Positions 37,477 through 47,574 of a stretch of 64,000 nucleotides of DNA are shown here, piece after piece; the first letter of the stretch is position 1, and each line of letters begins with the position of its first letter. The stretch is from an uncultured Clostridia bacterium (GTDB taxonomy: Bacteria > Bacillota > Clostridia > Christensenellales > Borkfalkiaceae). The position numbers and the translations under genes were made by a program. The stretch is from NCBI GenBank assembly GCA_947627665.1, contig CANQWX010000003.1, positions 1 through 64,000 on the forward strand, given 5' to 3'. Below the pieces are notes generated by a model, which was not told where the DNA came from, made no database searches, and was given only the letters and a program-made list of their open reading frames with translations.

Positions 37477-39102
37477 ATGGCAGAAGCCGAAAATTTTATC
37501 CAGCAGATCATCGAGGACGATCTCAGATCGGGAAAGATCGCAAGCGTGCAGACCCGTTTCCCGCCCGAGCCAAACGGCTATCTTCACATCGGGCACGCCA
37601 AGAGCATGTTCGTCAATTTCGGCACGGCGGAAAAGTACGGCGGCAAGTGCAACCTCTTTTTCGACGACACCAACCCGAGCAAGGAAAAGACGGAGTATGT
37701 GGACGCCATCAAGCGGGACATCCGCTTCCTCGGCTACGAGTGGGCGAAGGAGTGTTACGCCTCCGACTTTTTCGATACCATCTATGAATTTGCCGAAAAA
37801 CTCATCGTGGACGGCAAGGCGTTCGTGTGCGACCTGTCCGCCGAGGAGATCAAGGCGACCCGCGGCACCCTCACCGAACCCGGGCAGGAAAGCCCTTACC
37901 GGAACAGGAGCGTAGAGGAGAACCTGACCCTCTTCCGCGAGATGAAGGCGGGCAAGTACGCGGACGGCGAAAAGTGCCTCCGCGCCAAGATCGACATGGC
38001 GTCGCCCAACGTCAATCTGCGCGACCCCGTCATCTACCGCATTCTCCACGCCACCCACCACAGAACGGGGGACAAGTGGTGCATCTACCCGATGTACGAC
38101 TACGCCCACCCCATCTGCGACTACTTGCAGGGCGTGACCCATTCCCTCTGCACCCTCGAATTCGAAGACCACCGCCCGCTGTACGACTGGGTGGGGATCA
38201 ATCTGGGCTTTGATCCCAAGCCGCGGCAGATCGAGTTCGCGCGGCTCAACGTCACCAACCTCGTCATGAGCAAGCGCTATCTCAAAAAGCTCGTGGAGGA
38301 CGGTTCCGTTCACGGATGGGACGACCCGAGAATGCCCACCCTCGCGGGACTTCGCAACCGCGGCATTCCCGCCGAGGCGATCAAGGACTTCTGCTCCCGC
38401 ATCGGCGTTGCCAAGGCCAATTCGGAGTGCGAGATCTCCTACTTCGAGGCGGTCGTGCGCGACTATCTCAACGCCCACGCCCCCCGCGCCATGGCGGTGA
38501 CCGATCCTCTGAAACTCACCATCACCAACTATGAGGGGAGCGAAGAGGTGGACTTCGAGATCAACCAGACGGACGGCAACGCGGGGACGCGCAAAGTGCC
38601 CTTCTCGGGTGAACTCTTCATCGAACGGAGCGACTTCTCCCTCGATCCGCCCCCCAAGTACTACCGCGGCAGGATCGGCGGCTATGTCCGCCTCAAAAAC
38701 GCCTACATCGTGCGCTGTGACGAGGCGGTCACCGACGAAAACGGTAACGTTACGGAAGTCAAGGCGACCTACCTGCCCGAATCGCGCAGCGGCTCGGACA
38801 CGAGCGGCGTCAAGGCGAAGGGGGTCATCCACTGGGTGGACGCAAATTCTTGCAAGGACGTGGAGATCCGCCGCTACGAACACCTTCTGCGCGACGCGGA
38901 CTACGCGGGGCAGGATTTCTCCGAACGCATGAACGAGGACAGCGAGCACATCCTCTTGGGCAAGGCGGAGCCGTATCTTGCCACGGCAGAGGAGGGGACC
39001 GCCTTCCAGCTCATGCGCACGGGGTACTACAAAAAGTGCACGGAAAACGGAAAGCTCGTTCTCTCCGAGATCGTGTCTTTGAAGGATAATTTCAACAAAT
39101 AA
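37477..39102 (+). CDS. glnS: Glutaminyl-tRNA synthetase
   Basis: TRFPPEPNGYLHIGHAKSMFVNFG, FDDTNPSKEKTEYVDAIKRDI, LNVTNLVMSKRYLKKLVEDGSVHGWDDPRMPTLAGLRNRG. Confidence 0.96.
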   Translation: MAEAENFIQQIIEDDLRSGKIASVQTRFPPEPNGYLHIGHAKSMFVNFGTAEKYGGKCNLFFDDTNPSKEKTEYVDAIKRDIRFLGYEWAKECYASDFFDTIYEFAEKLIVDGKAFVCDLSAEEIKATRGTLTEPGQESPYRNRSVEENLTLFREMKAGKYADGEKCLRAKIDMASPNVNLRDPVIYRILHATHHRTGDKWCIYPMYDYAHPICDYLQGVTHSLCTLEFEDHRPLYDWVGINLGFDPKPRQIEFARLNVTNLVMSKRYLKKLVEDGSVHGWDDPRMPTLAGLRNRGIPAEAIKDFCSRIGVAKANSECEISYFEAVVRDYLNAHAPRAMAVTDPLKLTITNYEGSEEVDFEINQTDGNAGTRKVPFSGELFIERSDFSLDPPPKYYRGRIGGYVRLKNAYIVRCDEAVTDENGNVTEVKATYLPESRSGSDTSGVKAKGVIHWVDANSCKDVEIRRYEHLLRDADYAGQDFSERMNEDSEHILLGKAEPYLATAEEGTAFQLMRTGYYKKCTENGKLVLSEIVSLKDNFNK

Positions 39103-39182
39103 ACGCCCTTGAAAAGGGGGGAAGAACGCTTCCGTTTTGCATACCGTATCCGCAAAAAGGCAATACTGTGGGCGGAGTAGAT

Positions 39183-39557
39183 ATGCTGGACGAACGGACG
39201 GGCGCGTTGCTCGGAAAGATCAACGAAATCTGCGGCGCGGGAGGCTTTAAGATCGCCGAGGAGGGCGAACTGCTCTCCTGCCTCGGGGCGGGCGCCACGC
39301 GCGAAGAGCTTGTGTTAAAGCTCGGCGAGCTGCGCGACTGCCGCTATATCGACATCCGCTATGCCGAGGAAGGGGTGTACTGCGTCTGTCCCCTGCCCGC
39401 GGGGAAGCGGTACTTCGAGGATCTGGTGGAGAAGCGCCGCGCGGGCGTCCGCCGCCGCGCGGACCTGTTTCTTTTTTCGCTGCTCGGCAGCTTTCTCGGT
39501 TCCGTCGCGGGCGCCTTCCTCGTGCGGCTCATCCTTCTCCTTGCGGAGGGCGCATGA
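39183..39557 (+). CDS. Hypothetical protein with C-terminal transmembrane segment
   Basis: MLDERTGALLGKINEICGAGGFKIAEEGELLSCL...; GGCGGAG upstream; overlaps the next gene by ATGA. Confidence 0.65.
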   Translation: MLDERTGALLGKINEICGAGGFKIAEEGELLSCLGAGATREELVLKLGELRDCRYIDIRYAEEGVYCVCPLPAGKRYFEDLVEKRRAGVRRRADLFLFSLLGSFLGSVAGAFLVRLILLLAEGA

Positions 39558-39925
39558 TCAACGACAGACTCAACCGCAGGGAAAACGACGTGATGAACGC
39601 CGTATTCGAGCTGTCGGGCGGGAAGGAGCGCTTTCTCGTTTCCCCCGGCGAGCTGGCGGCGGTCCTGCCGCCGCGCAGAAAATACGACGAGGCGAGCTTG
39701 GAACGCACGATGAACAGCCTCGCCCTCGACGGCTATTTCGAGTTCATCGAAACGGAGCGCAAGGGGGAAAAGACTTACGTCGTGCGCATGCGCGACGCGG
39801 GCCTCGGCTACCGCAGGCGGGACTACCAAAGAAAGCGGGGGCTGGTGTTCCGCATCGCCGTCGCCGCACTCGGCGCCGTCGTCACCTTTTTGGTAGGACT
39901 TCTTTTAAGAGCCTTATTCGGTTAA
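39554..39925 (+). CDS. Hypothetical protein with C-terminal transmembrane segment
   Basis: MINDRLNRRENDVMNAVFELSGGKERFLVSPGELAAVLPP...; translationally coupled to the preceding gene. Confidence 0.65.
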   Translation: MINDRLNRRENDVMNAVFELSGGKERFLVSPGELAAVLPPRRKYDEASLERTMNSLALDGYFEFIETERKGEKTYVVRMRDAGLGYRRRDYQRKRGLVFRIAVAALGAVVTFLVGLLLRALFG

Positions 39926-39995
39926 ACGCTTGACTTTTTTGCCCGCAAGGGCTATTCTATTATAAACGAATGTTTGAAAACGGGGGGGGACCACA

Positions 39996-41957
<1,962 letters not shown>

Positions 41958-41969
41958 GCAGGGAACAAA

Positions 41970-42557
41970 ATGAAGATAGCGGTAGATTTAGACGACACCC
42001 TTTCCGTCGTCGACCGGGTGACGCAGGCGCAGGAGTATATCACGCGCATGAGGCTCCCCTTCACACTCAAGGACAGGAATGCGCACGCGATCGTCGAGGT
42101 GTTCGACTGGGAACTTGCGGACGTTCTTCGGTTTGTCCACGCGGGCGGCGAAACCGTCTTTACGCAAGCGGAGCCGCGCAAGGGCGCGCGGGAAGCGCTG
42201 CTTGCCTTCCGCGAGGCGGGGCACACGGTCACGGTGCTCACGGCGCGGACGAAAGAGTGGTTCTCGGACCCCGAAAAGGTCTCCCGCGACTGGCTGGAAA
42301 AACACCGCATCCCGTATGACGATATTGTCGCGGGGGTCTCGGAAAAAGGCGCATGGTGCCTCCGCCGCGGCTACGGGGCGCTCATCGACGACAGCTTCGA
42401 AACCTGCCTTTCCGCGCAGGAACAGGGGGTGCATGCGATCCTGTTTACCGACAAAAGCAACCGCGCCCGCGCCGATATGATCTCTTACCGCGGCGAAACG
42501 TGGGAAGAGATCGCAAAAGCAGTGGAAAAAATAACGTACGCACAAAAACGGCAATGA
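41970..42557 (+). CDS. HAD-superfamily 5'-nucleotidase-like hydrolase
   Basis: MKIAVDLDDTLSVVDRV, TVLTARTKEW, GALIDDSFETC (HAD motifs). Confidence 0.8.
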   Translation: MKIAVDLDDTLSVVDRVTQAQEYITRMRLPFTLKDRNAHAIVEVFDWELADVLRFVHAGGETVFTQAEPRKGAREALLAFREAGHTVTVLTARTKEWFSDPEKVSRDWLEKHRIPYDDIVAGVSEKGAWCLRRGYGALIDDSFETCLSAQEQGVHAILFTDKSNRARADMISYRGETWEEIAKAVEKITYAQKRQ

Positions 42558-45367
42558 AAGACTATATCTATGTAAAAGGTGCAAAGGAGAACAACCTCAA
42601 AAATATCGACGTGAAAATCCCGCGGAACTCCCTCACCGTGTTCACGGGGGTGAGCGGCTCGGGCAAGAGCACGCTCGCCTTCGACACGATCTTCGCGGAG
42701 GGCCAGCGCCGCTATATGGAGAGCCTCTCCTCGTACGCCCGCCAATTTCTCGGCATGATGGAAAAGCCCGACGTGGAGAGCATCGACGGGCTATCTCCCG
42801 CCATTTCCATCGACCAAAAGACGACCAGCCACAACCCGCGTTCCACGGTGGGCACCGTCACCGAAATTTACGACTATCTGCGCCTTTTGTATGCCCGTAT
42901 CGGCATCCCGCACTGTCCCAACTGCGGCAGGGAGATCAGGAGGCAGACGGTGGACGAGATCGCCGACCGTGTGATGGAACTGCCCGCGGGCAGCAAGATC
43001 CTCGTCAACGCCCCCGTCGTGCGCGGGCGGAAAGGGGAATATGCCAAGGAATTGCAGGGCTTCCGCAAGAGCGGCTACGCCCGCGTCAAGATCGACGGCA
43101 TCGTCTACGATCTGCAAGAGGAGATCTCGCTCGAAAAGAACGTCAAGCACAACATCTCCGTCGTCATCGACCGCCTCGTCGTCAAGGAGGGGGTGTTGAA
43201 GCGGCTCACGGAGAGCCTCGAAACGGCGTTGAAGCTCGCCGACGGGCTTGTCGTCATCGACTGCGAGGGGAAGGAAACGCTCTATTCCTCCCGCTATTCC
43301 TGCCCCGACTGCGGCATTTCCATCGAGGAGATCGAACCCCGCCTGTTCTCGTTCAACACAGTCTGGGGGGCATGTCCCGAATGCTCGGGGCTTGGCTTCC
43401 GCCAGCTCGTCGACCCCGATCTCATCTGCCCCGACAAGAGCAAGACCCTGCGCGAAGGCGCGATCAAAATCAGCGGGTGGAACCTCGACAGCTCCACCGT
43501 CACGCAGATGTACCTCGGCGCGCTCGCAAAGCACTATCATTTTTCGCTCGACGTACCCGTTTCCGACCTGCCGAGCGGCATATACGATTTGTTGATGTAC
43601 GGCTCCAAGGGGGAAAAGCTCGAGCTGGAATACGAAACCCGCTCCTTCCATTCCACCTATACGAGCGCATGGGAGGGGTTCGTCAACAATTTACAGCGCA
43701 GATACAACCAGACCTCCTCGGAGGGGGTGAAGTGGGACATCGAGCGCTACATGCGCACCTCCGACTGTCCCGTCTGCCATGGCAAACGGCTGAAAAAGGA
43801 GGCGCTCGCCGTCACCGTCGGGGGGAAGAACATCTTCGAGGCGTGCGATCTGCCTGTGGGGGAACTGTATAGCTTCCTCGAGGAGCTTCCGCTCACGCCC
43901 ACCGAGCACGCCATCGCCGACATCATTCTCAAAGAAACCAAAGCGCGCATCCGCTTTTTGGTAAACGTGGGGCTTGACTATCTCACGCTCACCCGCTCGG
44001 CGGCGACCCTCTCGGGCGGGGAGAGCCAGCGCATCCGCCTCGCCACGCAGATCGGCAGCGCGCTCTCGGGCGTTTTGTATATTTTGGACGAGCCGAGCAT
44101 CGGGCTTCACCAGCGGGACAACGAAAAGCTGCTCGCCTCCCTCAAAGGGCTGCGCGATCTCGGCAACACCCTCATCGTCGTCGAACACGACGAGGACACC
44201 ATGCGGGCGGCCGACTACATCGTGGACATCGGGCCGCTGGCGGGCGTTCACGGCGGGCAGGTCGTCGCATGCGGGAGCGCGGAGGACATCATGAACGCGC
44301 CGGGGTCCCTCACGGGGGATTATCTTGCGGGAAGACGCAAAATTGAGGTCCCGCCCGTGCGGAAAGTCCCCGACGGCAGATGGCTGAAAGTGGAGGACTG
44401 CCGCCAGAACAATCTGAAAGGTTTTACGGCAAAGATCCCCGCGGGGCTTCTGACCCTCGTCACGGGGGTGAGCGGGTCGGGGAAATCTTCCCTCGTCAAC
44501 GAGATCGTTTTGCCCATCCTCTCCAACAACCTCGGCGGCGCGCGGCTCGCGTTCGGCAAGCACGGCAGCTTTTCGGGGCTGGAATACTTCGATAAAGTCA
44601 TCGCCATCGACCAATCTCCCATCGGCAGGACGCCGCGGAGCAACCCCGCCACTTATACGGGGGTGTTTACGGCGATCCGCGAGCTGTTCGCGGCGACCCC
44701 CGACGCCAAGCTCATGGGCTTCAAGTCGGGACGGTTTTCCTTCAACGTTGCGGGCGGGCGGTGCGAAAACTGCCAGGGCGACGGTATCATGAAGATCGAA
44801 ATGCACTTCTTGCCCGACGTGTACGTCCCCTGCGAGGTGTGCGGCGGCAAGCGCTACAACCGCGAAACGCTCGAAGTCCGTTACAAGGGCAAGACGATCG
44901 CCGACGTGCTCGACATGACGGTGGAGGAGGCTTGCGAGTTCTTCAAGCCCGTCACGACCATTTACAATAAAATTTCCACCTTGAACGAAGTGGGGTTGGG
45001 CTACATCAAGCTCGGGCAGAGCAGCACCACCCTCTCGGGCGGGGAAGCGCAGCGGGTGAAGCTCGCCACCGAGCTTTCCAAGCGCTCCACGGGCAAAACG
45101 GTGTACATTCTCGACGAACCGACCACGGGGCTTTCGAGCTACGACGTGGATAAGCTCGTCAAGATCTTGTTAAAGCTCCGCGACGGGGGCAATACGGTCA
45201 TCGTCATCGAGCACAATTTAGACGTCATCAAAGTGGCGGACTACATCATCGACCTCGGTCCCGAGGGGGGCGACAAGGGCGGCACGATCGTCACGACAGG
45301 CTCTCCCGAAGAGGTCGCCGCTTTCGAAAACAGCTATACGGGTCGGTTTTTGAAAAAAGTATTATAA
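42554..45367 (+). CDS. uvrA: Excinuclease ABC subunit A
   Basis: IYVKGAKENNLKNIDVKIPRNSLTVFTGVSGSGKSTLAFDTIFAEGQRRYMESLSSYARQFL; two ABC signatures. ATG at 42554. Confidence 0.97.
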   Translation: MKDYIYVKGAKENNLKNIDVKIPRNSLTVFTGVSGSGKSTLAFDTIFAEGQRRYMESLSSYARQFLGMMEKPDVESIDGLSPAISIDQKTTSHNPRSTVGTVTEIYDYLRLLYARIGIPHCPNCGREIRRQTVDEIADRVMELPAGSKILVNAPVVRGRKGEYAKELQGFRKSGYARVKIDGIVYDLQEEISLEKNVKHNISVVIDRLVVKEGVLKRLTESLETALKLADGLVVIDCEGKETLYSSRYSCPDCGISIEEIEPRLFSFNTVWGACPECSGLGFRQLVDPDLICPDKSKTLREGAIKISGWNLDSSTVTQMYLGALAKHYHFSLDVPVSDLPSGIYDLLMYGSKGEKLELEYETRSFHSTYTSAWEGFVNNLQRRYNQTSSEGVKWDIERYMRTSDCPVCHGKRLKKEALAVTVGGKNIFEACDLPVGELYSFLEELPLTPTEHAIADIILKETKARIRFLVNVGLDYLTLTRSAATLSGGESQRIRLATQIGSALSGVLYILDEPSIGLHQRDNEKLLASLKGLRDLGNTLIVVEHDEDTMRAADYIVDIGPLAGVHGGQVVACGSAEDIMNAPGSLTGDYLAGRRKIEVPPVRKVPDGRWLKVEDCRQNNLKGFTAKIPAGLLTLVTGVSGSGKSSLVNEIVLPILSNNLGGARLAFGKHGSFSGLEYFDKVIAIDQSPIGRTPRSNPATYTGVFTAIRELFAATPDAKLMGFKSGRFSFNVAGGRCENCQGDGIMKIEMHFLPDVYVPCEVCGGKRYNRETLEVRYKGKTIADVLDMTVEEACEFFKPVTTIYNKISTLNEVGLGYIKLGQSSTTLSGGEAQRVKLATELSKRSTGKTVYILDEPTTGLSSYDVDKLVKILLKLRDGGNTVIVIEHNLDVIKVADYIIDLGPEGGDKGGTIVTTGSPEEVAAFENSYTGRFLKKVL

Positions 45368-45389
45368 GGTTCCGCTTGTTTTTGCGCCC

Positions 45390-45449
45390 CTTGCCCACCC
45401 CTTGAGGGGTAGGGGGATTGCCGCAACGGCGGCAAGACGGAAGGGGTGT
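45390..45449. repeat. 60-bp repeat module, 57/60 identical to 53372-53431
   Basis: CTTGCCCACCCCTTGAGGGGTAGGGGGATTGCCGCAACGGCGGCAAGACGGAAGGGGTGT; starts 23 bp after the uvrA stop. Confidence 0.9.
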
Positions 45450-45455
45450 AGGGCG

Positions 45456-45565
45456 CTTGCTGTCCCTCTTAGGGAAAGTGGCGAACGTAGTGAGCCGAAA
45501 GGGTTCTCGGAGAACCCCTCAGTCACTCACTACGTTCGTGACAGCTCCCCTACAGGGGCGCCAAG
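45456..45565. repeat. Full-length ~110-bp CTTG...CAAG palindromic element
   Basis: Contains 13-bp inverted repeat CGAACGTAGTGAG/CTCACTACGTTCG around the hairpin GGGTTCTCGGAGAACCC. Confidence 0.9.
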
Positions 45566-45635
45566 TCGGCAAGAGGTGGAGATTTCTCGACTTCACTTCG
45601 TTCCGCTCGAAATGACATCAAAAAAGAGGAAAGAA

Positions 45636-46814
45636 ATGTATAACGAAAAAATGATCAAATTGGGCAAGGAGAGATCGGATATCCGTGAGTTGTTCGAATA
45701 CGCCGTAGAACGCAAAAAGATCGTCGGAAGCGAGAACGTATTCGATTTTTCGCTCGGCAATCCCGGGGTCCCCGCGCCGCCGTCCGTTGCGGCGGAAACG
45801 GAGCGGCTGCTCCGCGAAATGCCTGCGGAGGCGCTGCACGGTTATTCCTCCGCCCCCGGCATCTACGAGGTCCGCGCCGCCGTGGCGGACTACATCCGTT
45901 CGCAGTTTGGCGCGCCGATGGATCCCGCGCTCGTCTACATGACCTGCGGCGCTTCCGCCTCTCTTACGATCGTCCTCAACGCCGTTTTGAACGCGGGGGA
46001 CGAAGTCGTCGTGCCCGCGCCCTTCTTCCCCGAATACCGCGTGTTCATCGAACAGGCGGGCGGAAAGCTCGTCATTGCGCCGACGGATGAAAATTTCCGT
46101 CTTGACGCTACGCTTCTGGCGCCCTACATAAACGCGCGCACGAGGGCGGTCTTGATCAATTCCCCCAACAATCCCTCGGGCGTGGTGTACACCGAGGGGG
46201 AGATCGCGGCGCTGTCCCAACTGCTGCGCGAGAAGTCCGCGGGAAGGGAAACGCCCATCCTGCTCCTTGCGGACGAACCCTACCGCGAGCTGACGTACGG
46301 CGCAAAAGTGCCCTACGTCATGCGGCATTACGAGCATTCCCTCGTGCTCTACTCCTTTTCGAAGTCCCTCTCGCTGGCGGGCGAGCGCATCGGGTACATC
46401 GCGGTGTCGCCCAAGTGTCATGGCGCACGGGAGCTGTTTTCGGCGGTCTGCGGCGCGGGACGCGCGCTCGGCTATGTCTGCGCGCCCGTTCTCTTCCAGA
46501 GGGTCGTGGCAAAGTGCCTCGGGCAGTCCTCCGACGTCGAACGGTACCGCCAGAACCGCGACCTTTTGTACGGCGCGCTGACGGAATACGGCTACCGCTG
46601 CACCGTGCCGGAGGGGGCGTTCTATCTCTTCGTGCGCTCGCCCGAACCGGACACGCGGGCGTTCTGCCGCCGGGCAAGGGAGCACGAACTTTTGTTGGTG
46701 CCGTCCGACAGCTTCGGCGTCCGCGGCTATGTGCGGATCTCCTACTGCGTGCCGCACAGCGTCATCGAACGCAGCCTTCCCGCCTTCAAAGCGCTGATGG
46801 AAGAATATCGTTGA
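45636..46814 (+). CDS. Class I/II pyridoxal-phosphate aminotransferase
   Basis: NVFDFSLGNPGVPAPPSV, TCGASASLTIVLNAVLNAGDEVVVPAPFFPEY, INSPNNPSGVVYTE, LYSFSKSLSLAGERIGY; AAAGAGGA upstream of ATG 45636. Confidence 0.93.
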   Translation: MYNEKMIKLGKERSDIRELFEYAVERKKIVGSENVFDFSLGNPGVPAPPSVAAETERLLREMPAEALHGYSSAPGIYEVRAAVADYIRSQFGAPMDPALVYMTCGASASLTIVLNAVLNAGDEVVVPAPFFPEYRVFIEQAGGKLVIAPTDENFRLDATLLAPYINARTRAVLINSPNNPSGVVYTEGEIAALSQLLREKSAGRETPILLLADEPYRELTYGAKVPYVMRHYEHSLVLYSFSKSLSLAGERIGYIAVSPKCHGARELFSAVCGAGRALGYVCAPVLFQRVVAKCLGQSSDVERYRQNRDLLYGALTEYGYRCTVPEGAFYLFVRSPEPDTRAFCRRAREHELLLVPSDSFGVRGYVRISYCVPHSVIERSLPAFKALMEEYR

Positions 46815-46965
46815 AAGAACGGCTTTTCCCCGCCGCCCGTCTGCAAAATCGCAGACGGGCGGCGGTTTTTTCCGCCATGCGGGCGGAACGCCGCCTTGTG
46901 CGCCGAAATATTTGCATAAAAATCCAAAACGCTCCGCATATTGAAAGTATACGGAGGTTTTTGGA

Positions 46966-47511
46966 ATGAAAGCAACGGGAATCGTAAGGCGGATCGACGA
47001 ACTCGGACGGGTCGTCATCCCCAAGGAAATAAGAAGGACGCTGCGCATCAGGGAGGGGGATCCTTTGGAACTCTTCACCGACCGCGACGAGCTGATGCTC
47101 AAAAAGTATTCGCCCATCGCCAGCATCGAACAGTTTGCGAAGGGTACGGCGAAATCGCTGAACGAGCAGAGTGGCTATCTGGCCGTTATTTGCGATACGG
47201 ACGGCGTTTTGCAGGCGAGCGGCACGGGCAAAAAGTCGCTGGCGGGCAAGACCGTTTCCGACAAGATGACGGAAGTCATGCTCTCGCGCAGGAGCTATCT
47301 TGCGAGCAAGGCGGAGGGCGGGGACATTCTGCCCATCGCCGCGGATACCGATCTCACGGTCACGGCGCAGGTCATCGTGCCCGTCGTGGCGGGCGGCGAC
47401 TGCCTCGGCGCGGTGGTGCTTCTCTCCACCGACGAGGGCGCGGTCATGGAGGCGTCGGCGGTCAAACTCGCCCGCCTGACGTCGGACATCATCGCAAACC
47501 AATTCGAATAA
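46966..47511 (+). CDS. spoVT: Stage V sporulation protein T-like AbrB/GAF regulator
   Basis: MKATGIVRRIDELGRVVIPKEIRRTLRIREGDPLELFTDRDELMLKKYSPIASIEQFAKG; followed by spoVB-like and mazG genes. Confidence 0.95.
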   Translation: MKATGIVRRIDELGRVVIPKEIRRTLRIREGDPLELFTDRDELMLKKYSPIASIEQFAKGTAKSLNEQSGYLAVICDTDGVLQASGTGKKSLAGKTVSDKMTEVMLSRRSYLASKAEGGDILPIAADTDLTVTAQVIVPVVAGGDCLGAVVLLSTDEGAVMEASAVKLARLTSDIIANQFE

Positions 47512-47574
47512 GGACTTTGCGGCGGCAAGAGTTCCGCGCTTTACGCCCCCTCCGGTGGGGCGGGCGTACATACC

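Noticed and set aside
18935-38000. T-box leaders upstream of cysS, alaS, glyS or glnS
   Set aside because: Upstream gaps are short or filled by repeats, and no AGGGTGGNACCGCG-like antiterminator motif was seen.
37063-38949. 628-aa minus-strand ORF antisense to glnS
   Set aside because: Antisense to a canonical GlnRS; compositional artefact.
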